This document shows, piece by piece, positions 16,361 to 26,800 of a DNA stretch of 64,000 nt. The stretch is from Sphingobacterium nematocida (GTDB taxonomy: Bacteria > Bacteroidota > Bacteroidia > Sphingobacteriales > Sphingobacteriaceae), in contig NZ_FUZF01000008.1 of NCBI RefSeq assembly GCF_900168125.1, forward strand, positions 1-64,000. The letters are read 5' to 3'. A program made the position numbers and the translations under genes. The notes beneath the pieces are model-generated. The model was not told where the DNA came from, did no database searches, and was given only the letters and a program-made list of their open reading frames with translations. How positions within the stretch are numbered: position 1 is the stretch's first letter; each line of letters opens with the position of its first letter.

Positions 16361-17836
16361 ATGAAAAAGACAAAAAATATTATATATATGCTTGCTGCCG
16401 GAATCGTTTTTTCATCCTGTAGCAAAGAGTTTTTAACTGTCGATCCGCAATCAACGATAAACTCCGAACAGTTAGGATCTTCACCAGCTGCTACGATGGG
16501 ATTGTTGAAAGGAGTTTTGGCAACTTTAAGGTCTGCTACTACAACCGGTTATGCACAACATGAAGATTTTGGTCATAAAGGGGTATTATCTGTTATAGAT
16601 CTTATGGGGAATGATGTTGTGATGGAGAACTTGAGTTTTGGAGGTTTTAATTATAACTATACTGGGCGTGTCTCTACGAATTCCCGGTCCCATTTTCCTT
16701 GGTTTACTTATTATACACAAATCAAGAATGTAAATACGATCATAAGTAGCGTTGATCCAAGTACAGGTGACGCCGAATTAAAAGCGATCAGAGGACAAGC
16801 TCTCGCATTGAGAGGTTATTTTCATTTCATGCTGGCACGTATTTATGGGCCTACTTACCTTGGTAATGAGACTGGATTGAGTATTCCAATAAATGCAGAA
16901 ACTTTATCTTCAAAAAGAAATACAGTTTCTGAAGTTTATTTACAGATCGAAAAAGACTTAGTCGATGCGATTGCTGCTTTGGAGGGTTATTCTAGGCCCA
17001 ATAAGGAGCTGATCGACCAAAGTGTAGCTGAAGCCTTCTTGGCGGATGTTTATTTGGAGATGGGTAAATATAAAGATGCAGCGACTTTTGCAAACTCGGC
17101 GAGAAACAGTTATAAACTTTTAGATGAAGCGGGCTGGACAAATGGATTTTATAATATCCAACAAGAAGAGACAATGTGGGGCGCTGACCTCAATGCCGAG
17201 CTCACCACATTTGTAGCAAATTTTTATTCACTTTTTGATAATACAAATACGGGATATGCAGAAGGTGGAAATATTTCCATTGACAAGCGTTTGTATAATG
17301 CAATGTCGGACTCTGATTATAGAAAGAAGATGTTCGCAGGAGATAAAGGAGCGTCGTTTACTACACCTGATGCAAGTGGGAAATTGGTCACTACAGAGTA
17401 TGGTCCTTATGTAAGTTTCAAGTTTAGAGACTTGACTACGGACAGAGTGTCTGGTGATTATATTTACCTTCGTTCTGCTTTAATGTATTATGTTGAAGCG
17501 GAGGGGTTAGCCCGTTCTGGAAACGAACAAGGAGCTAGGGATGTTCTTTATGACATAACTAAAAATAGGGACGCAAATTATATTAAATCTACCAAAAGTG
17601 GAGTAGATCTAATTGATGAAATCATTACTCAAAAGCGAATAGAGTTATGGAGCGAAGGATTTGCTTGGTTTGATTTGAAGCGTTTGGGTAAGGGAGTCGA
17701 GCGGAATTATGAGGGAACTAATCATCCTGCATATGGAAGATTAAATATCCCTGTTGGCGATAGTAAATTTTTATTTATGATTCCTCAAGCTGAGGTTGAT
17801 GCAAACCCAGACGTATTGCCTAATAATCCACAATAA
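16361..17836 (+). CDS. SusD/RagB-type nutrient-binding lipoprotein (pair 1)
   Basis: 491-residue outer-membrane lipoprotein. A lipobox ends in FSSCSK (Cys about 20), followed by an SusD-like N-terminal part and tetratricopeptide-type helices. QALALRGYFHFMLARIYGPTYL is the typical RagB/SusD helix, and IDEIITQKRIELWSEGFAWFDLKR is the conserved C-terminal motif. It captures substrate and lids the preceding SusC barrel. It begins 3 bp after susC and is followed by an intrinsic terminator, so the pair forms a two-gene operon. Confidence 0.95.
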   Translation: MKKTKNIIYMLAAGIVFSSCSKEFLTVDPQSTINSEQLGSSPAATMGLLKGVLATLRSATTTGYAQHEDFGHKGVLSVIDLMGNDVVMENLSFGGFNYNYTGRVSTNSRSHFPWFTYYTQIKNVNTIISSVDPSTGDAELKAIRGQALALRGYFHFMLARIYGPTYLGNETGLSIPINAETLSSKRNTVSEVYLQIEKDLVDAIAALEGYSRPNKELIDQSVAEAFLADVYLEMGKYKDAATFANSARNSYKLLDEAGWTNGFYNIQQEETMWGADLNAELTTFVANFYSLFDNTNTGYAEGGNISIDKRLYNAMSDSDYRKKMFAGDKGASFTTPDASGKLVTTEYGPYVSFKFRDLTTDRVSGDYIYLRSALMYYVEAEGLARSGNEQGARDVLYDITKNRDANYIKSTKSGVDLIDEIITQKRIELWSEGFAWFDLKRLGKGVERNYEGTNHPAYGRLNIPVGDSKFLFMIPQAEVDANPDVLPNNPQ

Positions 17837-17866
17837 CGCTAAGTTTTATTTTCCTATTAGTATCAG

Positions 17867-17896
17867 TGCCTCTCACTTTACGAGAGGCATTTTTGT
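17867..17896 (+). terminator. Terminator after susD of pair 1
   Basis: TGCCTCT (17867-17873) pairs with AGAGGCA (17883-17889) and is followed by TTTTTG, 30 bp after the susD stop. Confidence 0.85.
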
Positions 17897-18067
17897 TTGT
17901 TTTGTTTTCAAAAATACGATGTTCGAAATATGGGTTTTGACATTGGTTGTCTAGTCAAATGATATATGATATTGTTACAAGTTAATTTGTATTCCGTATT
18001 TTTTCTTGTTCCAAGCTGTATTTTTGAAAAAAAAATGTTAAAAAGTGTGAAACTTTATTTTTTTTTA

Positions 18068-18423
18068 TATGTTTGCATAGTAATATCGTTGTTGCGACTT
18101 ACTACTACTAACACACAAACAATTTTAAAAACTAAACACACAAAACATGAAACAGAAATTACTCAGTTTATTCCCACTTCTACGCATTTAATTTTTAAAA
18201 AAATAAGTTTGGACCTAACGCTGCTACGTTGGAGTTCAAAACTATCTGTTATTTCTTTAAATGCTTAAGCCATGCTGATAAGGATGCTGGCAGTTTTTAA
18301 TTTTATCATTTTTGGTAAAATAGTTTAACCGTATCTATGGCTAGATTTAGGAGTGGAGTGGTATGTCCAGGTCATTATTTATCTAATTTGTTGTGAACAA
18401 TTTTTAACTAAACACATAAACAC
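18068..18423 (+). promoter_or_regulatory. Conserved SusC leader with uORF, copy 1
   Basis: A -7 box TATGTTTG (18068-18075), preceded by a T-tract, starts a leader of about 350 nt. It is related along most of its length to the one before susC of pair 3 (23507-23860). Shared blocks are TATGTTTGCATAGTAATATC, a CTAAACACA stretch with a short MKQ ORF, a TTTTATCATTTTTGGTAAAA hairpin, and AACAATTTTTAACTAAACAC just before the SusC ATG. The homology extends about 60 nt upstream of the -7 box, so the whole promoter-leader unit is duplicated. Function is unknown. Confidence 0.65.
18147..18191 (+). CDS. 14-codon upstream ORF mimicking the SusC start (copy 1)
   Basis: Reads MKQKLLSLFPLLRI then stop. The first nine codons and about 20 bp before the ATG match the start of the SusC gene 277 bp downstream. 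The counterpart at 23587 reads MKQNLLSLFSFLHV, also 14 residues, so length and start are conserved while the tail differs. It may be a regulatory leader peptide or a recombination scar; translation is not shown. Confidence 0.45.
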   Translation: MKQKLLSLFPLLRI

Positions 18424-21189
18424 ATGAAACAAAAATTACTCAGTTTATTTTTTGTGCTGACCTGCCTAATAGGCGTGTCAATGGCGCAAAATCGTCAGGT
18501 GAGTGGTAAAGTAACTTCATCTACGGACGGAAGCCCAATAGCGGGAGCTTCTATTTCTGTCGTAGGCGGTTCGTCGGCTACTCAATCTGATGGTTCAGGT
18601 AACTACTCATTATCTGTACCACAGGGCTCAACGTTGAACTTTAGTTACATTGGCTATGCCTCCCAGAGGATAAATGTTGGTAGCCAATCGACTATTAATG
18701 TTGTCTTGATTTCTGAAGATAATTCCTTAGAAGAAGTGGTTGTTACAGCAATGGGTATAACAAGGGAGAGACGTGCACTAGCTACGGCAACCCAGGAAAT
18801 AAAATCTGATATTTTGACGCAAGCTTCTAACAGTAATCTTGCTACAGCAATTCAGGGTAAAGTTTCTGGAGTTGAGGTAAGTCTTTCTTCAGGGATGCCG
18901 GGTGCATCTGCCAAGATTACGATTCGGGGGTCTAGATCCTTTACAGCGGATAATACATATACACAGGCAAGTGGTAAACAGCCCGGTAAATATTATGTGC
19001 CACAACGAGCAGCAGCAGGTTTAGACCCATGGGCGACCCCACAAGCCTATAATAATGCAAAAGAGTTTTTTGATATTGGTACTACCTATAATAACTCTTT
19101 GAACCTTATACAAGGATTGGATAAAGGACATTATGCGTTGTCTTTAGGTGCGACTAATGCCAAAGGAATCGTACCTTCTACGGGGATGGATCGTTATAAT
19201 GCTAAGTTAGCGGCTCAAATCAATCCTTCAGAGAAGTGGACAACTGGTTTTACTGGAAATTATATAAATTCGAATATTTCCAAACAAACTGGTGCGAATG
19301 ATGGTATCATGGCTACTGTTTTTCCGGCTCCTCCTTCTTATGATCTTAAGGGGATTCCTAATCATGTGGCGGGAAATCCTTATTCTCAAAACAATTATAG
19401 AGGAGGCAGTTTTGATCAACCCTATTGGGGAACAGAGCACAATAGGTTTACTGAAGGAACACAACGTTTTTTCGGTAATAGTTTTGCTCAATATGTAACA
19501 CAGTTTTCTGAAAACCAAAAGTTAACTTTGAGATATCAGTTAGGTGTGGATTCCTATACCTCTAATTTTACAGATTTATGGGGTTATGGTAAAGCGGGAG
19601 TTACAAGAGGACAGGTTGAGAATTACCATTATTCAGTTACAGAACTAAACTCCCTAGCTACAGCTCGTTACGATTGGAAAATTAATGAGGATTTGACTTT
19701 TGACATGATGTTGGGTAACGAGATTGTGGACAGACATCGTCGTACTGATTATGCATTTGGTTCCAACTTTAATTTTTCTGGATGGAATCACATTAATAAT
19801 GCAACTACTTATACTGCTGAGCAGACATTAAGACAAAACCGAACTTTTGGTTTGTTTGGGAATATTAATTTAGGTTATAAAAATATGTTGTACCTAAATG
19901 TTACTGGTCGTAATGATGTTGTTTCGAATATGCCACGTGACAATCGCTCTTTCTTCTACCCTTCTGTATCTACTTCATTCATATTTACTGAATTGGAAGG
20001 TTTGAAAAGTGATGTGTTGAGTTTTGGTAAATTGAGAGCATCTTATGCTGAGGTAGGGCAGGCTGGTAACTATTACGACTCATATTATTCAATTCCTACA
20101 TATGGTGGAGGTTTTTCTAGTGGTACACCTATTATATATCCAATTGGAGGAACAGTTTCTTTCACTCCAAATTCAGTGTTATACGATCCGGCTCTAAGAC
20201 CTCAAAATACCAAGGCTTATGAGATTGGAACCGATTTAACATTCTTAAACGGGCTTTTTGACCTAACATATACATTCTCCCGCCAAGACGTAAAAGATCA
20301 AATTTTTGAGGTGCCACTTGGTGGATCTAGTGGATTTAGTAGTTTGGTTACAAACGGAGGGCGAGTGCACACAAATGCCCATGAAGTTACTTTGAATGTG
20401 TCTCCATATAGAGATGGCGATTTTCGTTGGAACTTTGCTTTGAATTTTACTAAAATAGATAACTATGTAGACGAACTAGCTGATGGGGTAGAGAGTATTT
20501 TCTTGGGGGGATTTGTTGAACCCCAAATCCGAGCTGGTATGGGTGAGAAGTTTCCAGTTATTTATGGTAATTCATTCTTGAGAAATGAAGCGGGGCAAAT
20601 TGTTGTAGATGCAAATGGTTTACCACAACAAGGAGAGCAACAGGTAATTGGTAGAGTATCTCCCGATTTTCTACTTGGATTTAATACTCGTTTGGAATAT
20701 AAAAAGGTAAGGCTGTCAGCTGTTTTAGATTGGAAAAATGGAGGACAAATGTTACATGGTACCGGAGGTATTTTAGATTATTATGGTGCTAGTCAAAAAT
20801 CAGCGGATTTTCGCTCTGGTGATCCGTTTTTGTTTGATAGAGAGGCAGTCAAAGAAGTGTCTCCTGGAGTATATGAGAAAAACGACATTTTAATTGATCC
20901 CTCTGATGCTTTTGCTTATTTTAATAGATTGAATGGTATATCGGAATCCTCGGTTTTTGGAACTTCATTTGTCAAATTGCGGGAGATTTCATTAGGCTAT
21001 CCTGTCTATACAAATACGAAGTTCTCTGTCGATTTAAATGCTTTTGCGCGTAACTTGATCCTTTGGTCAGAATTAAAAGGATATGATCCAGAAGCTTCGC
21101 AAGGAAATACAAATATGTCTGGGGCTTTTGAACGTTTTTCACTTCCAGGAACATCGAGTTATGGTTTTGGCTTAAACATCAAATTCTAA
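18424..21189 (+). CDS. SusC-type outer-membrane transporter lacking most of the plug (pair 2)
   Basis: 921 residues against 1072-1234 for the other three SusC proteins here. Signal peptide, carboxypeptidase-regulatory-like domain and EEVVVTAMG TonB-box region are normal. The sequence then passes from TIRGSRSFTADNT (residues about 165-178) straight to YTQASGKQPGKYYVPQRA. This skips the PLYVVDG and LYGxRGANGVIIITTK motifs that all the other SusC proteins here carry. The reading frame stays open to a normal barrel end (YGFGLNIKF). An in-frame deletion of roughly 150 residues of the plug and early barrel is inferred. Such a protein may be inactive or leaky. Its partner gene follows 4 bp later. 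Confidence 0.85.
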   Translation: MKQKLLSLFFVLTCLIGVSMAQNRQVSGKVTSSTDGSPIAGASISVVGGSSATQSDGSGNYSLSVPQGSTLNFSYIGYASQRINVGSQSTINVVLISEDNSLEEVVVTAMGITRERRALATATQEIKSDILTQASNSNLATAIQGKVSGVEVSLSSGMPGASAKITIRGSRSFTADNTYTQASGKQPGKYYVPQRAAAGLDPWATPQAYNNAKEFFDIGTTYNNSLNLIQGLDKGHYALSLGATNAKGIVPSTGMDRYNAKLAAQINPSEKWTTGFTGNYINSNISKQTGANDGIMATVFPAPPSYDLKGIPNHVAGNPYSQNNYRGGSFDQPYWGTEHNRFTEGTQRFFGNSFAQYVTQFSENQKLTLRYQLGVDSYTSNFTDLWGYGKAGVTRGQVENYHYSVTELNSLATARYDWKINEDLTFDMMLGNEIVDRHRRTDYAFGSNFNFSGWNHINNATTYTAEQTLRQNRTFGLFGNINLGYKNMLYLNVTGRNDVVSNMPRDNRSFFYPSVSTSFIFTELEGLKSDVLSFGKLRASYAEVGQAGNYYDSYYSIPTYGGGFSSGTPIIYPIGGTVSFTPNSVLYDPALRPQNTKAYEIGTDLTFLNGLFDLTYTFSRQDVKDQIFEVPLGGSSGFSSLVTNGGRVHTNAHEVTLNVSPYRDGDFRWNFALNFTKIDNYVDELADGVESIFLGGFVEPQIRAGMGEKFPVIYGNSFLRNEAGQIVVDANGLPQQGEQQVIGRVSPDFLLGFNTRLEYKKVRLSAVLDWKNGGQMLHGTGGILDYYGASQKSADFRSGDPFLFDREAVKEVSPGVYEKNDILIDPSDAFAYFNRLNGISESSVFGTSFVKLREISLGYPVYTNTKFSVDLNAFARNLILWSELKGYDPEASQGNTNMSGAFERFSLPGTSSYGFGLNIKF

Positions 21190-21193
21190 TATA

Positions 21194-22777
21194 ATGAAAA
21201 TCAGGAATAATATATATAAAATTTTAGCATTGGGGTTACTTGCTACACCAGTTGCTTTTTCGTCTTGTTCGGAAGACAGAATGGACGAAATAAATTTCAA
21301 TAAAAATAATCCCACCGATGTTGAAGCTAAATTTATTTTGGCAGATGTGATAACATCTACTGCTGTAAATAGTGTGGGAGGGGACCTCAATACCTATCTT
21401 TCAGCTTATGTTGAGCATGAAGTGGGGACACATAATCAGTTGTGGAATGCAGAGCATCGTGAAGGGGAACCTCAGAACGCAACCACATTTAATAACAGTT
21501 GGAATAGTATTTACAGTACTATTAATAATGCGCGTATCGTTGTAGCCAAATGTTCCGAGGGTGGAGCCCAAGAAGGAAACAATGCTACTTTGGGGGTGGG
21601 ACAAATTTTATTGGCTTATAATATGGCTATATTAACTGATATGTATGGTGATGTGCCTTATTCAGAGGCGTTTAGTCCTTTTGAGAATAAAACACCCCCA
21701 TTAGATAAACAGGAAGCTATATACACTCAAATAGTTGGTTTATTAGATGCAGCTATCATTAATATTCCAAAAGGAGATAAGCATGGTACAGGATCTTATG
21801 CTACTCACGATTTTTTATATAAGGGTAGTAACAGTAAATGGATTCAATTTGCGTACGGTCTTAAAGCTAGATATGCTATGCGTCTATCTTTTAAGGCTGC
21901 CGACAAAAATAAAGCATGGGAGGATGTAATCCAATTTGTAGACAAATCGTTTCTAGGAGCTACAGATGAAGCTGCCTTCAATGTTTATGATGCCCAGAAT
22001 TTAAACCCGTTATTCGATTTTCAATGGTCCCGTGACGGACTTGCAGCGAGTAAGAGTATAGCTGACAAGTTGATAGAGCGGAATGATCCTCGTCGAAATA
22101 GGAACTTTACTAATCCAGATTGGGAACAGATTGACAATATGGAGACTAATAGTGATGCTTATGGAGATCTAGCCCCTAATGGAACGAATGAGCAGGTACA
22201 GTATACCTATTTGACATCTACATTTGTGTTTTCCCAAACGGCTTCAACATTATTGTTGAGTTATCATGAGTTACAATTTTTAAAAGCGGAAGCAATGCAG
22301 AGACTGGGGAGATCTATTAATGATATTGAGCCTGTTTTGAAGAGTGCAATTACTGCTGCTATTGTTAATTCTGAGAAATCTGTTAATGCTGCATTTGTTG
22401 CACCGTCTCCTATACAATTTGGCGGTATTTCTGAAACTTCTCCGGATATTACAGCTGGTGACATTAATACTTATTTTGAAGGTGAGGTCAAACCTTTGTT
22501 CGTTGTAAATCCTTTGAAAGAAATTGTTGTGCAAAAATATCTAGCATTTTTTGGCGCCTCAGGAGAGTCAACAGAGATGTTTAATGATATTCGTAGGTGG
22601 AAGGCGATGGGTGAAAATTTAATAAAGCTTGATAATCCCAATAATGCTTCAAAATTTCCGGTTAGACTACCCTATGGCAATTCAGACGTAACGACCAATC
22701 CAAATGTTCAGACTGCATATGGAAACGGCACGTATGTATATTCTGAAAATGTTTGGTGGGCAGGTGGAACTCGATAG
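21194..22777 (+). CDS. SusD/RagB-family nutrient-binding lipoprotein, SusD-like 2 type (pair 2)
   Basis: 527-residue lipoprotein with lipobox VAFSSCSED (Cys about 27). It resembles the second SusD-like family rather than classical SusD: INFNKNNPTDVEAKFILADVITS at the start, ILLAYNMAILTDMYGDVPYSEAF in the helical core, and EIVVQKYLAFFGASGESTEMFNDIRRWKAMG near the C-terminus. That family usually partners SusC proteins with the SRSFTGNNQPLYV type of plug, consistent with its neighbour before the deletion. It appears intact, so its SusC damage may be recent. An intrinsic terminator follows. Confidence 0.9.
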   Translation: MKIRNNIYKILALGLLATPVAFSSCSEDRMDEINFNKNNPTDVEAKFILADVITSTAVNSVGGDLNTYLSAYVEHEVGTHNQLWNAEHREGEPQNATTFNNSWNSIYSTINNARIVVAKCSEGGAQEGNNATLGVGQILLAYNMAILTDMYGDVPYSEAFSPFENKTPPLDKQEAIYTQIVGLLDAAIINIPKGDKHGTGSYATHDFLYKGSNSKWIQFAYGLKARYAMRLSFKAADKNKAWEDVIQFVDKSFLGATDEAAFNVYDAQNLNPLFDFQWSRDGLAASKSIADKLIERNDPRRNRNFTNPDWEQIDNMETNSDAYGDLAPNGTNEQVQYTYLTSTFVFSQTASTLLLSYHELQFLKAEAMQRLGRSINDIEPVLKSAITAAIVNSEKSVNAAFVAPSPIQFGGISETSPDITAGDINTYFEGEVKPLFVVNPLKEIVVQKYLAFFGASGESTEMFNDIRRWKAMGENLIKLDNPNNASKFPVRLPYGNSDVTTNPNVQTAYGNGTYVYSENVWWAGGTR

Positions 22778-22804
22778 TGAGAGTTTGTCTTGTAAATGTA
22801 TGAT

Positions 22805-22838
22805 AAAATAGGTTGTCAAAATCACGACAACCTATTTT
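22805..22838 (+). terminator. Terminator after susD of pair 2
   Basis: AAAATAGGTTGTC (22805-22817) pairs perfectly with GACAACCTATTTT (22826-22838), a 13-bp stem with an 8-nt loop. Confidence 0.85.
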
Positions 22839-22915
22839 ACTTCATCACTTTTTTCTTTCAATTGCTTTAGCCGTCGCTGCATTATTTGTAACTAATTTTA
22901 GAACTATATGATTAT

Positions 22916-23229
22916 TTGTCATTTATTTTTTTATACCTTATAATTCTTGGGGCCGATGTCAAGAAAATAGATGAGACGACTTTTGAGATTGTTTATCAGA
23001 TAACAGGTTATAATAACATTAAAGTTGTTGTAAGTCCTGGGGATAAGTCTCTTAGTGTTGCGAAACAACCTTGGGGGCAGCCTCTGTTGATTCGGCAGCA
23101 GTAAATTACGTTAATCCATGTAATGCAAAATACGTATTAACGGATCTTATACTGTTGCAGCAGGTAGATTTGGGGCATATGCGTCGGAGTTGTGAAGCAG
23201 CTAACATTGAAAAATTAGATTTTTACTAA
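22916..23229 (+). pseudogene. Frameshifted remnant of a SusCD-associated lipoprotein gene
   Basis: The reading frame encodes GADVKKIDETTFEIVYQITG and on to VAKQPWG, then breaks at a five-G run near 23075. It continues in the next frame as AASVDSAAVNYVNPCNAKYV (ending around 23140), changes frame to TVAAGRFGAYASEL (to about 23195), and again to EAANIEKLDFY with stop at 23227-23229. Such coherent protein text across three frames indicates a decayed gene. The style resembles short C-terminal domains of lipoproteins encoded after SusC/SusD pairs; the exact family is not recognised. It is followed by its own terminator. Confidence 0.65.
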
Positions 23230-23237
23230 ATACCATT

Positions 23238-23271
23238 CCCCCGATGTACATTGTATATCGGGGGATTTTTA
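23238..23271 (+). terminator. Terminator after the decayed lipoprotein gene
   Basis: CCCCCGAT (23238-23245) pairs with ATCGGGGG (23257-23264) and is followed by ATTTTTA, 8 bp after the old stop codon. Confidence 0.8.
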
Positions 23272-23506
23272 TACTTATTTCCGGTGTCAATAGATTAATC
23301 AATAAGCTAAATATTTTACAACTAAATTGCTCCCAATTAAGTTTGGTTCCTGTTATTATAGAATAGCAATGTGAGATCGCGGGTGTTTTTTATTGCTAAT
23401 GTATTGGTGAATGTTACATTGTATTATTGATTTCCGTATTATTTTTTGTGTAAAGTTGTTTTTGTAAAAAAATATGTTAAAAAGTGTAAAATATTGTTTT
23501 TTTTTA

Positions 23507-23860
23507 TATGTTTGCATAGTAATATCGTTGTTACGATAGAACAACTGCTAACAACAAACAATTTTAAAAACTAAACACACAAACACATGAAACAAAATTT
23601 ACTCAGTTTATTTTCCTTTCTCCACGTTTAGATCATTTTTTTACGTCGGATACAAATTGACCTACAAAGTCAACTTCGTATTAATTTTTAGAATACTTTA
23701 AGTATGGCGATTTGTATCGCTGGCTTCTCCCATGATTTATCATTTTTGATAAAACGTTTTACCTGCGTCTGTTATTAGATCCGGCCTGGAGATATCATGG
23801 GAAGTTCTCAGGTTATTCTAATCTATTTTTAAACAATTTTTAACTAAACACAATAAACAC
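23507..23860 (+). promoter_or_regulatory. Conserved SusC leader with uORF, copy 2
   Basis: Homologous to 18068-18423: same TATGTTTGCATAGTAATATC promoter block (23507 on), CTAAACACA stretch, 14-codon MKQ ORF (23587-23631), hairpin TTTATCATTTTTGATAAAA and AACAATTTTTAACTAAACAC before the SusC ATG. The spacers between blocks have diverged strongly while block order and total length (354 against 356) are kept. This suggests selection on the blocks. Confidence 0.65.
23587..23631 (+). CDS. 14-codon upstream ORF mimicking the SusC start (copy 2)
   Basis: Reads MKQNLLSLFSFLHV then stop, 274 bp before the SusC start MKQKLLSLFFVLTC. It has the same length and position as the uORF of pair 2, with a differing tail. 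Same interpretation and uncertainty as copy 1. Confidence 0.45.
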   Translation: MKQNLLSLFSFLHV

Positions 23861-26800
23861 ATGAAACAAAAATTACTCAGTTTATTTTTTGTGCTGACTT
23901 GTCTGATTGGAGTGGCTACTGGCCAAAGTCGACAAGTGAGCGGAAAGGTTACCGATGAAAGTGGGGTCGCTCTTTCAGGAGTAACTGTTATTTCCCAAAA
24001 GAGTACTGTAGCTACTCAAACGGATAACTATGGGAACTATATAATCCAATCGGAAAAAGGAAGTACGATTACATTTCGTTTGATTGGTTATGCTGATAGA
24101 GCGTTGACAGTAGGTGATGCTAATACGATCAACGTAAAATTGATCGAATCAAATGTTGGATTAGAAGAAGTTGTCGTTACAGCCTACGGTAAACAAAACA
24201 AGGAAGCTATAGTAGGGGCTGTAGCGAGTATTTCATCAAAGGATATTGAGAAAAGACCTGTTAGTTCAGCTACCGCTGTACTGGAAGGACTTGCGCCAGG
24301 TGTCATGGTCAATAATTCTAATGGTCAGCCTGGGGCGTCTCCTAATATTCGTATCCGTGGGTTTGGTTCGGTTACAGGTAGTTCTGCTCCTGCCTATATC
24401 TTAGATGGAGTCGTTTTCGAAGGAAATATCAGCGATATTAATCCCGCTGATATTGAGTCGATTTCAGTATTGAAAGATGCTACTTCTGCTACTTTATACG
24501 GAAATCGTGGTGCCAATGGAGTGATTGTTATTACAACTAAGAGAGGTTCATCTGGAAGTTCGGATTTATCTTTGGTTGTAAATCAAGGATTGTTCACTAG
24601 AGGTATTCCTGAATACGACAAGTTGGATGCGAAGCAATTTATGGAGGCCGCTTGGCAAGGTTTTAGAAATCAGTACATGTGGGCACCCAACAATAAACTC
24701 ACGCTGGAGCAAGCGAATGCAGAAGCTACGAAAAATCTTGTTCCAACCGTTCTTAAATTGAATATATTCAACTTGCCCGATGATAAGCTTTTCGACGGAA
24801 ATGGTAATTTGCTTCCTGAAGCTACGATCAAAGGTACGTACGGAGAAGATTTGAACTGGTTCAAGTATATTGAACGAAAAGGTTATAGACAAGATTATAA
24901 TCTTAGTGGAAGAGGTGGAAATGAGAAAGGGAATTATCTCTTTTCGGTCGGCTACCTGAATGAAGAGGGGTATATTAAAACATCTGATTTTGATCGGTTA
25001 TCAGGACGATTAAGTGCTACCATTACTCCTAAATCATGGATTAGCGCCGGATTATCTGCAAATGCCAGCCATCAAAACAGTAATAACACTTCAGAGGGGG
25101 GAGGTTTTACAAACCCTTGGAATTATGCGCGGGAAGTTGCCCCTATATATCCAGTCTATCTTCATGATGCAGTTACTGGAAATTATGTTCTTGACAGTGA
25201 TGGGCAAAGGATTTATGATAACGGAGAAACGTCTCGTAATCAAAATGTCGGTCGGCATATGATTTGGGAGAATGAGCTCAATCTGGATGCGATGTTAAGA
25301 AATACATTGAATTCACAGGCTTTTGTAAATATAAAGTTTTTGAAAAACTTCGATTTTAAAGTTTTAGGTGACATTAATGTTCGAAATTCGCTAAGAAAAG
25401 AATATCAAAATGCACTTATTGGAGATGGAGTTGGAAATAAAGGAAGAGGTATTAGAACAATTTATAATTATAAGAATTATACATTTGCACAACAATTGAC
25501 CTACGCCAATACCTTTGCTACGCATCACAACATTGATTTATTTGTTGGCCATGAGAATTATAGTAATTGGTATAATTACTTATATGGTTTCAAAGCAAAT
25601 CAAAATTTTGCTGGGAAACACGAACTTGTAAATTTTACACAAATCACAAACTTGACTGATTATCAGGTTGAGCGGTCATCAGAATCTTACTTAGGTAGAG
25701 CCAGATATAATTACGATGAGAAATATTTTGTCGAGGGGTCTTTTCGTAGGGATGGTTCTTCTCAGGTATCTCCAGATCATAGATGGGACAATTTTTGGTC
25801 TTTGGGTGCTACCTGGATGATTTCCAAAGAGAACTTTATGCAGAATGCGGCTTGGGTAAATGCGTTGAAACTAAGAGCCGCAACAGGTGTTGTAGGAAAT
25901 TTAGCTAGTCTAGGTGAATATGATTTTATGAGCTTGTATGCGATGGGGCAAAATAATAATCAAGCCGCATTATATAAAAGTAATATTGAAAACTTGGATT
26001 TAAGATGGGAAGGAAATAAATCTACGTCTTTGGCTTTAGAAGGTCGCTTATGGAATAGAATGAATTTTGTTGTTGAATATTTCAATAAAACCTCAAACGA
26101 TTTGATTTTCAATGTTAATCTGCCTTTGTCCGTTGGTTCGGTGGATAACTTAGTAGGTGCGGCTCGAGTGAAGCGAAATTTAGGACAACTAGTTAATAAA
26201 GGTTTCGAGTTTACTTTTGATGTAGATGCCATTAAAACATCAGATTTAAGATGGAATATCGGAACAAATGCTTCATTCTTTAAGAATAAGATTGTAGAAA
26301 TGCCTGCTCAATATAAGGAAGCCGGCTTACTTGCATCTCCATTTAATTATAAAGAAGGCCACTCGGTGTATGATTTTTATTTGTACCAGTATGCAGGTGT
26401 TGATATGATGACTGGACAAGCGCTTTATCGTGCGGACACCGAAAAATACGATCCGACCAACAAAGCTGGCGCCTGGTCTCCGTTCCAGCAGGAAGTTAAT
26501 GGAACTATGTATACGAGAAACGCTGCTTATGCGAAAAGAGAATATAGTGGCTCTGCAATACCAAAGTTAATGGGCAGTTTTTCAACGGCATTAGATTATA
26601 AAGATTTTAGTTTGTCAGCATTATTTACGTATTCAGTTGGAGGAAAGGGCTTAGATTATTCTTATGTGAGTTTAATGGGGCTTGGTAGTACGCCTTCAGC
26701 AGTTCATGCAGATGTTGCAAAATCTTGGAAAGAGGCTCCTGTTGGCATGACCGAAACCTCTGCAAATCGTATCAACCCAGATGCAATACCACAAATTAAC

